Below, one piece after another: positions 25,968-33,896 of a stretch of DNA of 42,001 bases; the first letter of the stretch is position 1, and every line of letters starts with the position of its first letter. This stretch comes from an uncultured Fretibacterium sp. Lineage in GTDB: Bacteria > Synergistota > Synergistia > Synergistales > Aminobacteriaceae. Location of the stretch: positions 1 to 42,001 of the forward strand of contig CALCEM010000009.1 of the NCBI GenBank assembly GCA_937900285.1, read 5' to 3'. A program made the position numbers and the translations under genes. Below the pieces are notes generated by a model. The model saw only the letters and a list, made by a program, of their open reading frames with translations, ran no database searches and had not been told where the DNA came from.

Positions 25968-26714
25968 ATGGACTGGAAAAATTTATTAAAGCCAATCGCA
26001 AAAGGTTTATTTGGGAAACAACAGCCTTTTAAATACGAGAAGCCTGCTCAAAAAATTTATAGTCTCGAAAAAATGTTAAAGGATTTAATTAATATTCCGC
26101 CTGAAAATTGGTATAAATATGCGTTTTCACGAGATAATATTAACGGCCGGTTTAACGATTTGCAGCGAATGGAGTGGGCTAAAAAATCTATTTTGTGCGG
26201 TAAAGAATACGCAAATAAAATTATTGATGAGTTCAATACTCGCGAGCCGGAAAAATTAGCAAAATATTTAAACCTCGATGTTAAATACCCCGTTTTGCCG
26301 GATAATACTGATCGTGTTTTGTTTGCGGATTTTGCTCAGCCGAACCACGTTCAAATTTTTATGGATGCAATTTACAGGGCAAACAGATTATTGGAGCGCG
26401 AGAAAGTAAAAAAAATTTTGGGCGATGTAAACATTAAAAATTTAATTCTTTCACATGAGATATTTCATTTTTTGGAGGATAAATATAAATCTGAAATTTT
26501 CACGCGAACTGAAAAAATTTTATTGTGGTCGATCGGATTTATAAAAAATTATTCCGGGATATATGCGCTTGGAGAAATTGCGGCGATGGCTTTTTCACAG
26601 GAATTAAATAATTTAAATTATTCGCCTTATGTTCTGGACGTGTTTTTAATTTATGATTATTCGCACGAAGAAGCAAGCGGATTATATGAAGAAATTTTAA
26701 GTTTAACGGCATAA
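25968..26714 (+). CDS. Uncharacterised protein with an HExxH metallopeptidase-like motif
   Basis: The 248-residue product is not one I recognise. No signal peptide is seen; the N-terminus is basic (KNLLKPIAKGLFGKQQPFKY). A zinc-metallopeptidase-type motif HEIFH is at 163-167 within NLILSHEIFHFLEDKY, preceded by a helix-like stretch. A possible third ligand is E203 in YALGEIAAMAF, 36 residues on, which would suit a gluzincin or minigluzincin pattern. Tyr and Lys are abundant. No good ribosome-binding site lies before ATG 25968. The start is six bases after the acetyltransferase remnant, so the gene may once have been coupled to it. It could be a cytosolic protease or a regulator-cleaving enzyme; this is inference from the motif only. 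Confidence 0.6.
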   Translation: MDWKNLLKPIAKGLFGKQQPFKYEKPAQKIYSLEKMLKDLINIPPENWYKYAFSRDNINGRFNDLQRMEWAKKSILCGKEYANKIIDEFNTREPEKLAKYLNLDVKYPVLPDNTDRVLFADFAQPNHVQIFMDAIYRANRLLEREKVKKILGDVNIKNLILSHEIFHFLEDKYKSEIFTRTEKILLWSIGFIKNYSGIYALGEIAAMAFSQELNNLNYSPYVLDVFLIYDYSHEEASGLYEEILSLTA

Positions 26715-26810
26715 AAATTTTTTTGAGCATAAATACAGTATTTCAGCATAAATATTTAAAATAAAATTGTTCCAGCCTGAATATAAAATTTTACGGGAGG
26801 GAAATATTTA

Positions 26811-27860
26811 ATGAGCGTAAAAATTCCATTTGATGAGCTGAAGGCTACTGCTAAAAAAGCATTTTTAAATTTAGGTCTGGATGAACATAAAGCCGAAATT
26901 TGCGCACATATTCATACATCTTCTAATGCTGACGGCGTTGAAAGTCACGGAATGAACAGAATTCCAAGATTTGCAGAATACGTTAAAAAAGGCTGGATTA
27001 ATATTAACGCTGAACCAGAATTAATAAAATCTAAAGGCGCAGCAGAAAATTATGATGGACATCTGGGAATCGGAGTCACTAACGCATTATTTTGCACTGA
27101 ACGCGCTTTAAAATTAGCTGAAGCTCATGGAATTGGTCTCGTTGCTCTTAAAAATACTACTCATTGGATGCGCGGAGGTACTTACGCTTGGAAAATTGCA
27201 GAGGCCGGCTTCATCGGAATAAGCTGGATTAATACTGAAAGTTGTATGCCAATGTGGGGCAGTGATGTTCAAGGCGTTGGAAATAATCCGTTTTGCATAG
27301 CTATACCCCGCGAAAATGGCGAAATAGTTGTAGATATGGCAATGAGTCAATATGCTTACGGAAAATTAGGAGTGTACAGGCTCGCAGGAAAAAAATTGCC
27401 CTATCCCGGTGGCTTCGATAAAAACGGAAATTTAACTTCTGATCCCGGTGCCATCGAAGAATCAAGAAGAATTTTGCCAACTGGTTACTGGAAGGGATCA
27501 AGTTTGGCGATCGCTCTCGACATGGCCGCAGCTGCAATTTCAAACGGTTTGTGCGGTTCAGACATTGACGAAAATAATAACGGAAGCTGCACCGGTTGTT
27601 CTCAAATTTTTATAGCAATTGACCCGTATATGTTCGGTGAAAAAAATAATATTCAAAATATGTTTGATCGTCGCGTGAAAAATGCTGACAACACTCATCC
27701 AATTGATCCGGCTCATCCCGTTAAATGTCCAGGCGAAAATACTATCGAGCGCAGAAAATCCAGCATGTCAAACGGCGTTACAGTCGATGAACAAATTTGG
27801 GAGCAAATTAAATCGCTTGCTGAAGGAAATTTAAATGTTACGGATATTGCCAGCAGGTAA
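26811..27860 (+). CDS. yiaK: 2,3-diketo-L-gulonate reductase-like (YiaK/Ldh2 family) dehydrogenase
   Basis: A member of the malate/L-lactate (Ldh2) dehydrogenase family, with 349 residues. It matches E. coli YiaK/DlgD as I recall it through VESHGMNRIPRF (with the catalytic His), HGIGLVALKNTTHWMRGGTY, GNNPFCIAIP, GKLGVYRLAGKKLPYPGGFD, RRILPTGYWKGSSLAIALDM and the C-terminal NGVTVDEQIWEQI. YiaK reduces 2,3-diketo-L-gulonate with NADH in L-ascorbate/gulonate catabolism. A cysteine-containing insert (GSCTGCSQIFIAID) near 255-270 is slightly different from E. coli. GGGAGGG precedes the ATG. A YiaL-type gene follows immediately, as in the E. coli yia operon, which supports the assignment. Other 2-keto-acid substrates remain possible. 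Confidence 0.82.
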   Translation: MSVKIPFDELKATAKKAFLNLGLDEHKAEICAHIHTSSNADGVESHGMNRIPRFAEYVKKGWININAEPELIKSKGAAENYDGHLGIGVTNALFCTERALKLAEAHGIGLVALKNTTHWMRGGTYAWKIAEAGFIGISWINTESCMPMWGSDVQGVGNNPFCIAIPRENGEIVVDMAMSQYAYGKLGVYRLAGKKLPYPGGFDKNGNLTSDPGAIEESRRILPTGYWKGSSLAIALDMAAAAISNGLCGSDIDENNNGSCTGCSQIFIAIDPYMFGEKNNIQNMFDRRVKNADNTHPIDPAHPVKCPGENTIERRKSSMSNGVTVDEQIWEQIKSLAEGNLNVTDIASR

Positions 27861-27911
27861 ATTTTTATTTTAGTATTTTAAATTTTTAATTTGCGGGGGG
27901 AAATTTTTGAG

Positions 27912-28364
27912 ATGTTATTCAGCCATATTACTTTAGCCGAAAAATATAATTATTTGTCCGAAAGTTTTAAGGCCGCCTTTGAATGGCTTCGCGAAAATGA
28001 CGCTAATAATTTAGCTGATGGAGCTTATAAAATTGTCGGCGATGATGTAATTGCAAACGTCCAGTCATATGAAACAGAACCAGCAGAAAAAAGAAAATTG
28101 GAAGCTCACGACAAATATTTTGATATTCAATTTATCGCAAAGGGTAAAGAGATGTTCGGAGTATGCGAGCGCGAAGGATTAAAATTAAAGGAAGCTAAAC
28201 CGGAAAAGGATATTTATTTTTATGAGGAGCCGGAATTTTTGGGATTTGTATTACTTGATGAGGGAGATTTAATTATTGTCGAGCCTGAAGAAGCTCATAA
28301 ACCCAGATGCGCAGCCGGCAAACCTGAACAAGTTAAAAAAGTCGTCGTAAAAGTTAAGATTTAA
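27912..28364 (+). CDS. yiaL: YhcH/YjgK/YiaL family sugar-acid protein
   Basis: A 150-residue cupin-like protein of the DUF386 family. Recognisable are HDKYFDIQFIAKGKEMFGV, with metal-binding candidates, and EEAHKPRC near the end, ending in VKKVVVKVKI. E. coli relatives (YiaL, NanQ/YhcH, YjgK) sit in sugar-acid and sialic-acid operons; NanQ speeds anomer conversion of sialic acid. I use ATG 27912, about 11 bases after the GGGGGG stretch that may serve as ribosome-binding site; a TTG at 27891 lies upstream of it. It lies between yiaK and a cyclase gene in one run. A second member occurs at 34818-35327. Confidence 0.85.
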   Translation: MLFSHITLAEKYNYLSESFKAAFEWLRENDANNLADGAYKIVGDDVIANVQSYETEPAEKRKLEAHDKYFDIQFIAKGKEMFGVCEREGLKLKEAKPEKDIYFYEEPEFLGFVLLDEGDLIIVEPEEAHKPRCAAGKPEQVKKVVVKVKI

Positions 28365-28408
28365 AAATAATAAAAATAAAATTTTTGAGTTGGGAGGATT
28401 TTAAAATT

Positions 28409-29101
28409 ATGCAGACCGTTTATGATCTCGGAAATAATTTGCGCCTCGTTGATCTTTCAAAGCTCGTTGATCCTGCTACCGAAACTAGAAGATGTAAATT
28501 GCACAGGTTTAATACTGGCGGTCCTATTCCTGATTTTCATACTAATGTCGATATTATGACGCATTTGGGCACGCATGCTGAATGTCCTTATCATCATAAT
28601 GATAACTGGCCGGATGTTACCGGGATTCCTTTAACGACTTTTGTGGGGCGCGGAGTTTATGTCGACTTTAAAGAAACTTGTAAACCAAATTCACATATTA
28701 CAGCCGAAGATTTGGACAGGGAAGCAAAAAAAGTAAAGGCCGGCGACATCGTTATAATTGATTCGTCATATAAATTAAATCCTTTCACCCCCGACACTAA
28801 TACCGAAAAGGATAAAAGATTATTCGTAAATGGTGAAACTGCCGAATGGTTCAAAAATAAAAAAGTTAAGGCCGTAGGATTTGGCGATGGAGTTTCGATC
28901 GAAAATTGCAACGAAGATGTTAAACCGTTTCACGATATTTTACTGGCCGAAAATATTATTTTTATTGAAGTCCTGAAAAATCTTGAACAACTTAAACGCA
29001 ACGTATTTTTTATTTCATTTTCACCGCTTCCGATTGTTGGGCTTGATTCGAGTCCGGTTCATGCTTATGCGATTGAAGGGCTTACGGAGTTCAGTGAATA
29101 A
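28409..29101 (+). CDS. Cyclase-family (PF04199) metal-dependent hydrolase
   Basis: A 230-residue protein with the cyclase/KynB signature: VDIMTHLGTHAECPYHH near residue 50-65 provides the HxGTHxDxPxH-type metal site, here with E in place of the usual D. DLSKLVDP at the N-terminus, IVIIDSSY and a C-terminal PLPIVGLDSSPVHAYAIEG follow. Relatives hydrolyse N-formylkynurenine or cyclic amides and isatin, and others act on sugar-acid lactones. GGGAGG precedes ATG 28409. It lies in a run yiaL - cyclase - ketopantoate-reductase-like with gaps of 44 and 2 bases, suggesting a shared sugar-acid pathway. Substrate not assignable. Confidence 0.8.
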   Translation: MQTVYDLGNNLRLVDLSKLVDPATETRRCKLHRFNTGGPIPDFHTNVDIMTHLGTHAECPYHHNDNWPDVTGIPLTTFVGRGVYVDFKETCKPNSHITAEDLDREAKKVKAGDIVIIDSSYKLNPFTPDTNTEKDKRLFVNGETAEWFKNKKVKAVGFGDGVSIENCNEDVKPFHDILLAENIIFIEVLKNLEQLKRNVFFISFSPLPIVGLDSSPVHAYAIEGLTEFSE

Positions 29102-29103
29102 AA

Positions 29104-30027
29104 ATGAGAATTGCAATTATTGGAGCGGGAGCAATGGGTTCAATTTATGGGGGACATCTCTCGCTTAAAAATGAAGTATATTTAATCGATAATAATCCGG
29201 CTGTTTGCGAAGCTATTAATAAAAGCGGCCTCATAATCGACGAAAATAATACGACAAATATTTATAAACCAGTCGCAAAAATTAATGCTGATGACCTTCA
29301 GCCGGTGGATTTAATAATTTTATTCGTGAAAGCTCTTTACTCTAAAAGCGCGCTCGAATCAAATAAAAATATTATTGGCGCAAATACTTATTTAATGACG
29401 CTGCAAAACGGTTCAGGCCATGAAGATATTTTAAAAAATTTCGTTGGGCTAAATAAAATTATCATCGGCACAACTGAAGATAATGGCGCAGTACTTTATC
29501 CCGGACATGTTCGGCACGGCGGAAACGGTAATACTAATATCGGAATGCTGGTAAACGATGAAAATAATTTTATGCTGGAATTAAAAAATAATTTCGATTC
29601 ATGCGGATTTAATACAAAAATTCATGATAATATACAGCAATTAATCTGGAACAAATTATTTACAAATATCTCGTTGAGCGTCGTAACCGGTGTTTTAAAA
29701 TGCAAAATGGGTTTTATTGCTCAGAATAATTTTGCCTGGAATTTAGCAGAATCATTATTATTTGAAGCTGTAAACGTTGCTCATGCTTTGGGGATTGAAG
29801 CGGATTTTGAAAAGTTACGCGAAGAAATTAAAACGACATCAAAAAATAATCCGGAGGGCGTTACATCAATTTGTGCAGATTTGAAAGCAGGCCGAAAAAC
29901 TGAAGTTGATACGATCTCCGGTTCTGTTGTTCGTGCAGCAAATAAATTAAATATTAAAGTTCCATGCAACGAATTTATTATAAATTTAGTTCATGCTCTT
30001 GAATCCGAAAACTCAAACCTGAAATAA
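29104..30027 (+). CDS. 2-dehydropantoate 2-reductase (ApbA/PanE) family protein
   Basis: A 307-residue NADPH-binding reductase with N-terminal Rossmann motif IAIIGAGAMGSIYGGHL, DLIILFVKALYS, MTLQNGSGHED and the catalytic-lysine region QLIWNKLFTNISLSVVTG. The C-terminal segment has SICADLKAGRKTEVDTISGS. These fit ketopantoate reductase (pantothenate synthesis). However, the gene starts two bases after the cyclase in the yiaK run, and many PanE paralogues reduce other 2-keto acids in catabolic operons. I therefore leave the symbol empty. A terminator follows. Confidence 0.82.
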   Translation: MRIAIIGAGAMGSIYGGHLSLKNEVYLIDNNPAVCEAINKSGLIIDENNTTNIYKPVAKINADDLQPVDLIILFVKALYSKSALESNKNIIGANTYLMTLQNGSGHEDILKNFVGLNKIIIGTTEDNGAVLYPGHVRHGGNGNTNIGMLVNDENNFMLELKNNFDSCGFNTKIHDNIQQLIWNKLFTNISLSVVTGVLKCKMGFIAQNNFAWNLAESLLFEAVNVAHALGIEADFEKLREEIKTTSKNNPEGVTSICADLKAGRKTEVDTISGSVVRAANKLNIKVPCNEFIINLVHALESENSNLK

Positions 30028-30040
30028 TATTTATATATTG

Positions 30041-30096
30041 CGGAGGAGTGTAATTTAATTTAATTTTTATTTTATATTCCTCCGTATTATTTTTAT
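30041..30096. terminator. Terminator between convergent genes
   Basis: CGGAGGA (30041-30047) pairs with TCCTCCG (30078-30084), followed by T-rich DNA. It ends the yiaK run and may also stop the minus-strand SDR transcript, whose stop lies a few bases downstream. Confidence 0.6.
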
Positions 30097-30099
30097 TTT

Positions 30100-30843
30100 T
30101 TATTGCATCGCCGTCAGTCCGCCATCAATAAATAAAATTTGTCCAGTTATAAAGCTCGCTGCATCACTGCATAAAAAAACAGCTGAACAAGCTACGTCAG
30201 ATTTTTGGCCAATTCGATTTAAAGGGATTCGCGAAATTAATTTATTTTTAAATTCCGGGTCGTCCAGTTGAAAAGCATTAATATTTGTTCGCACAAAAGT
30301 CGGGGCTATAGCATTAACATTTATATTATATTTTCCCCATTCGCAGGCCAGCTGACGTGTATACATGTTTAAAGCTCCTTTACTGGCGCAATAAGCTATA
30401 TAATTTTTGTCAGTGCCGATTAAACTTTTAACGGAAGATAAATTTAAAATTTTGCCGTATTCATTCGGGATAAAAAAATTTTTGCCTATAATTCTCGTTA
30501 CGTTGTGGAGGGCGTTAATATTTAAATTCATAACGTCATTAAAATTTTCTGAGTCGTAATCTTCAGCAGGTTTTAAAATATTTTTTCCTGCGCAGTTCAC
30601 GAGTATATTAAGCGTCCCGAAATTATTTTTTATTACTTCGCTTAAATTTAAAATTTCGTCTTCGTTTAATATATTTGCGTTGATGCATAAAAATTTTTTG
30701 TGTTCATCGTTAAAATTTCGTCCGGTTATTGCGACAGTCGCGCCCATTTCGGAGAATGCCTGAGCAATTTCAAAACCTAAACCGCCAGTACCTCCAGTTA
30801 TGAGAGCAAATTTATTTTTGAGTGAAAAAATATTTTGATACAT
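30100..30843 (-). CDS. SDR-family oxidoreductase, gluconate 5-dehydrogenase-like
   Basis: A 247-residue classical short-chain dehydrogenase. The cofactor motif is TGGTGGLG (about 16-23), then NCAGKN, catalytic Ser in ILNLSSVKSL and the catalytic YCASK. The C-terminus FITGQILFIDGG is typical. The 'IFSLKNKFALITGGTGGLG' start and overall layout resemble gluconate 5-dehydrogenase/KduD-like sugar-acid enzymes. AAAGGAG lies before the ATG. It converges with the yiaK run and is on its own transcript; the upstream 250 bp carries a terminator-like hairpin. Substrate likely a sugar acid, inferred from neighbours. Confidence 0.78.
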   Translation of the reverse strand: MYQNIFSLKNKFALITGGTGGLGFEIAQAFSEMGATVAITGRNFNDEHKKFLCINANILNEDEILNLSEVIKNNFGTLNILVNCAGKNILKPAEDYDSENFNDVMNLNINALHNVTRIIGKNFFIPNEYGKILNLSSVKSLIGTDKNYIAYCASKGALNMYTRQLACEWGKYNINVNAIAPTFVRTNINAFQLDDPEFKNKLISRIPLNRIGQKSDVACSAVFLCSDAASFITGQILFIDGGLTAMQ

Positions 30844-30892
30844 TTAAATTAAATTCTCCTTTCATGCTTTCATGCTTTCATAAATCATAAAT

Positions 30893-30937
30893 CATAAAAT
30901 AAAAAATACAGCCAGAATCAAATTTTAATCCTGACTG
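30893..30937 (-). promoter_or_regulatory. Terminator-like hairpin in the leader of the SDR gene
   Basis: On the minus strand CAGTCAGGAT (30937-30928) pairs, with two mismatches, with ATTCTGGCTG (30918-30909), followed by TATTTTTTATTTT. It lies 65 bases before the SDR ATG, so it could be an attenuator or the end of a small upstream transcript. Short tandem repeats (TTTCATGC twice, ATAAATC) fill 30860-30898. The rest of the 250-bp gap (30844-31093) shows no gene. Confidence 0.35.
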
Positions 30938-31093
30938 CGACAAAAATTATTTAATTAATATTTTAAATTAAGTCCTGCGCTTTTTGAAAATTAATCCCGC
31001 AAAAACTTTACCCCCATAAAATAATTTTTACGTATAAAATAATGATTATTCTATCACTACATTTACTTAAAATTTTTTAGGAGGTCAATTAAT

Positions 31094-31837
31094 TTGAGAA
31101 ATTTATTATTTATTGCTTGCTTGATGTTTTTCTGTTCGTTAAATAATTTTGCCTTTGCGTCTGAGAATATAAAAATAATTCCCTACCCTCAAAGCTTGGA
31201 TATTACTTCCGAAGGCGCGTCATCTGCTCCAAAAAATATAAATCACGAGGATTCAATATATTTCAAGAATGCGCAGGACTTTTTTAACCCAAAATCCCAA
31301 GACGGAAGAATAATTTTAAAAAATTTCCCAACTTACCAGCAATCACGCGAAAACACCTGCGGGCCGGCTGCTGGACTCATGGTTTTATATTATTACGGCG
31401 AAAAATCTTACACCGAAGAAAAATTATCGGAATTAATGGGCACAAAACCGTATCCAATAGGGACAAGTTTATCCGGCATGGTTGAATTTTTTAAAAATAT
31501 CGGCTGGAAAGTTCAGAGCAAATTAAATAATAAAAGATTTGACGAATACGATGACTTTAAAAATTTTGTGGTAAAAAATTTATCTGAAAATACTCCGATA
31601 ATGGTCGAAAATGTCGAATGGGGAGGACATTGGCGCGTAATAATCGGTTATGACGACATGAAAACATTAAGCACTCTCGATGATGTTATTATCATGGCCG
31701 ATCCTTATGATACTTGCGATCACGATCAGGACGGTTATACGGTCAATAACGGCGAAAAATTTTACAGTATGTGGTTCGATCATTCAATGTTACCGGAAGA
31801 TCAAAGGGATCAACCGTTTATAATTGCTCATCCTTAA
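31094..31837 (+). CDS. Exported C39-like cysteine peptidase
   Basis: The 247-residue product starts with a signal peptide (LFIACLMFFCSLNNFAFA, cleavage near residue 22). A C39-like papain-fold domain follows: catalytic C89 in YQQSRENTCGPAAGLMVLYY, H179 in WGGHWRVIIGYDD and D203 in MADPYD complete the triad. It is not fused to an ABC transporter, unlike bacteriocin-leader peptidases, so it should act in the periplasm or outside. TTG 31094 is chosen because AGGAGGTC stands nine bases upstream. A second exported gene (binding protein) starts 24 bases after its stop and is probably cotranscribed. The peptide substrate is unknown. Confidence 0.8.
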   Translation: MRNLLFIACLMFFCSLNNFAFASENIKIIPYPQSLDITSEGASSAPKNINHEDSIYFKNAQDFFNPKSQDGRIILKNFPTYQQSRENTCGPAAGLMVLYYYGEKSYTEEKLSELMGTKPYPIGTSLSGMVEFFKNIGWKVQSKLNNKRFDEYDDFKNFVVKNLSENTPIMVENVEWGGHWRVIIGYDDMKTLSTLDDVIIMADPYDTCDHDQDGYTVNNGEKFYSMWFDHSMLPEDQRDQPFIIAHP

Positions 31838-31860
31838 AAAAATTTGGGGGGTTATGTGTT

Positions 31861-32691
31861 TTGAAAAAATTTTTATTCGCAATAACTTTAATTTTTATTT
31901 TTATTTTTATTTTTGCTTTGTCGTCTCATGCTGAAATAATTGGCAGGCACACAACTTTAAACGCGACTGAACAGGAATTAGCCGCAATAATCCGGGAAAA
32001 TTTAATTCAAGAGTCATATATTGGCGTTGATATCAGCGATCTCGAATTAAAATTTTATGAATCTCTTACACTTATGCAGCTCGCTTTAAATCGCGGTGAA
32101 GTTGATGCTATAGCTGTGCCGTTATGCGTCGGGCAATACATGTTACACAATAATAAAAATTATGAGTTAAAGGGCGTTGACTGGTGGCTGTCAAATTCTG
32201 CGTATACTTTTAACTGCGCATTTCTCGAAAAAAATAAAACTCTTCGCGACAAATTTAATTTTGCAATTTCTCAAATGAAAAAATCCGGCACGCTCGCAAT
32301 ACTCGAAAATAAATATATAAATAATCTCGACCAAAATAATTTAAAGCCAATTGAATTTACAAATTTTGACGGTGCAGAAATTATAAAAGTCGCTGTAACT
32401 GGTGATATGCCTCCAATTGATTATATTGCGCCAGATGGAACGCCGGCCGGTTTTAATACTGCGCTATTATCGGAAATAGGAAAAATTTTAAAAGTAAATA
32501 TAAAAACTTTAAATATTGACACCAGCGCGAGGGCTGTAGCTTTGGAATCCGGCAGGGCTGATGCAGTATTCTGGTTTCAAAGCAATATCGACACAAATTA
32601 TCCAGTTATAGATGTCCCGGAAGGTTTAATTATTTCAGAGCCTTATTACAAATGGAACGAACAGTATTTTATCGGTAAAAAATTAAATTGA
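31861..32691 (+). CDS. Exported protein with rearranged solute-binding (SBP_bac_3) halves
   Basis: TTG 31861, with GGGGGG ten bases upstream, opens a 276-residue protein with a clear signal peptide (LFAITLIFIFIFIFALSSHA). The first part (ESLTLMQLALNRGEVDAIAV, then FAISQMKKSGTLAILENKYI) looks like the second half of a family 3 amino-acid-binding protein. The second part (IKVAVTGDMPPIDYIAPDG, then NTALLSEIGKIL and RADAVFW) looks like the first half of such a domain. The halves are therefore in an unusual order, as if two tandem binding domains had lost their outer parts, or one domain had been permuted. No transporter genes lie nearby. It may be a sensor or an adaptor for the C39-like peptidase, or a decaying gene. 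Confidence 0.65.
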   Translation: MKKFLFAITLIFIFIFIFALSSHAEIIGRHTTLNATEQELAAIIRENLIQESYIGVDISDLELKFYESLTLMQLALNRGEVDAIAVPLCVGQYMLHNNKNYELKGVDWWLSNSAYTFNCAFLEKNKTLRDKFNFAISQMKKSGTLAILENKYINNLDQNNLKPIEFTNFDGAEIIKVAVTGDMPPIDYIAPDGTPAGFNTALLSEIGKILKVNIKTLNIDTSARAVALESGRADAVFWFQSNIDTNYPVIDVPEGLIISEPYYKWNEQYFIGKKLN

Positions 32692-32698
32692 ATTACTG

Positions 32699-32704
32699 TA
32701 TAAT
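32699..32704 (+). promoter_or_regulatory. Possible -10 box of the alcohol dehydrogenase gene
   Basis: A perfect TATAAT lies 61 bases before the adh start codon. No good -35 box is present at 16-18 bases distance. A small AGTTTT/AAAACT hairpin follows in the presumed leader. Confidence 0.35.
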
Positions 32705-32764
32705 AGCTCCGTTTAGTTTTACTAATAAAACTTTTAAAAATTTAATTCGGAGGTATTTAGCAAC

Positions 32765-33820
32765 ATGAAAGGTTACGCAATGTTAAAAATTGGTGAAGCC
32801 GGTTGGATCGAAAAAGAACGCCCAACATGCGGCCCGCTCGATGCAATTATAAAACCTTTAGCGTTATCACCTTGTACAAGTGATGTGCATACAGTCTGGG
32901 AAGGCGCAATCGGTGAAAGACATAATATGATTTTAGGCCATGAAGGTTGCGGAGTAGTTGATGAGGTCGGCTCACTCGTAAAAGATTTTAAAAAGGGCGA
33001 TCGCGTAATGGTTGCAGCAATTACTCCCGATTGGAGTTCGCTCGAAGCTCAAGCAGGATACGGCCAACACTCCGGCGGAACTCTTGCGGGCTGGAAATTT
33101 TCAAATTTTAAGGACGGCGTATTTGGCGAATATTTTCATGTAAACGATGCTGACGGAAATTTAGCGCATTTACCTGATTCAATTTCACCTGAAGAAGCTT
33201 GTATGCTTTCGGACATGGTGCCGACCGGTTTTCATGGTGTAGAGCTTGCGCAAGTTGAATTTGGCGACACCGTTTTAGTAATTGGAATCGGCCCAGTTGG
33301 ATTAATGTCGGTAGCAGGGGCGAATTTACACGGAGCTAGCAGAATAATTTGCGTTGGAACTCGTAAAATTTGCCGTGAAGTGGCTGCGGATTTCGGAGCG
33401 ACTGATTTTATTGGCTATAAAGACGGCAGCATTGATGAACAAGTCATGAAGCTCACGGATAATAAGGGAGTCGACAAAGTTGTAATTGCTGGCGGCGGCG
33501 TTGAAACTTTTGAGCCTGCTATTAAATGCTTAAAACCCGGCGGAAGAATTGGAAATGTAAATTATTTGGGCAGCGGCACATATGTAACAATTCCAAGAGC
33601 TGAATGGGGTTGCGGAATGTCAAATAAAGTTATTGCCGGCGGTTTAATGCCTGGTGGAAGGTTACGCCTCGAAAAATTGAGCAGTCTTGTTAAGCTCGGA
33701 AAATTGAACGTTAAAAAATTAATTACTCATCCGTTTAAAGGCTTTGAACACGTCGAAGATGCTTTAATGTTGATGAAGAATAAACCGGCAGATTTAATTA
33801 AGCCCGTTGTAGTTTTATAA
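32765..33820 (+). CDS. adh: NADP-dependent secondary alcohol dehydrogenase (zinc MDR family)
   Basis: A 351-residue medium-chain dehydrogenase of the Thermoanaerobacter brockii / Clostridium beijerinckii isopropanol type. The catalytic-zinc ligands sit at exactly the family positions: C37 (SPCTSD), H59 (LGHEGCGVV) and D150 (MLSDMVPTG). The Rossmann motif is GIGPVGLMSV. G198-T199-R200 and Y218 correspond to residues that bind the NADP phosphate in the T. brockii enzyme, so NADPH is expected. The structural zinc site is absent, as usual in this subgroup. It interconverts secondary alcohols and ketones, here probably as a redox sink in fermentation. CGGAGG precedes the ATG; a strong terminator follows. 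Confidence 0.92.
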   Translation: MKGYAMLKIGEAGWIEKERPTCGPLDAIIKPLALSPCTSDVHTVWEGAIGERHNMILGHEGCGVVDEVGSLVKDFKKGDRVMVAAITPDWSSLEAQAGYGQHSGGTLAGWKFSNFKDGVFGEYFHVNDADGNLAHLPDSISPEEACMLSDMVPTGFHGVELAQVEFGDTVLVIGIGPVGLMSVAGANLHGASRIICVGTRKICREVAADFGATDFIGYKDGSIDEQVMKLTDNKGVDKVVIAGGGVETFEPAIKCLKPGGRIGNVNYLGSGTYVTIPRAEWGCGMSNKVIAGGLMPGGRLRLEKLSSLVKLGKLNVKKLITHPFKGFEHVEDALMLMKNKPADLIKPVVVL

Positions 33821-33839
33821 GTTAAGTTTAAAAATTTTT

Positions 33840-33873
33840 GGCATCCTGTAAATTTATGGGATGTCATTTTTTT
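33840..33873 (+). terminator. Rho-independent terminator after adh
   Basis: GGCATCC (33840-33846) pairs with GGATGTC (33859-33865) with one G-U, followed by a T-run at 33867-33873. A start codon at 33861 in frame with the next gene lies inside this stem, which argues for the later start at 33897. Confidence 0.75.
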
Positions 33874-33896
33874 ATAAATTAATTATAAATTTTATT

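Noticed and set aside
31771..31860. N-terminal extension of the binding protein overlapping the C39 peptidase gene
   Set aside because: It is antisense to nothing but out of frame within the peptidase coding sequence; the signal peptide and RBS put the start at TTG 31861.
33861..33896. Earlier ATG for the CobW-family gene
   Set aside because: This ATG lies in the stem of the adh terminator, and the P-loop protein starts naturally at 33897.
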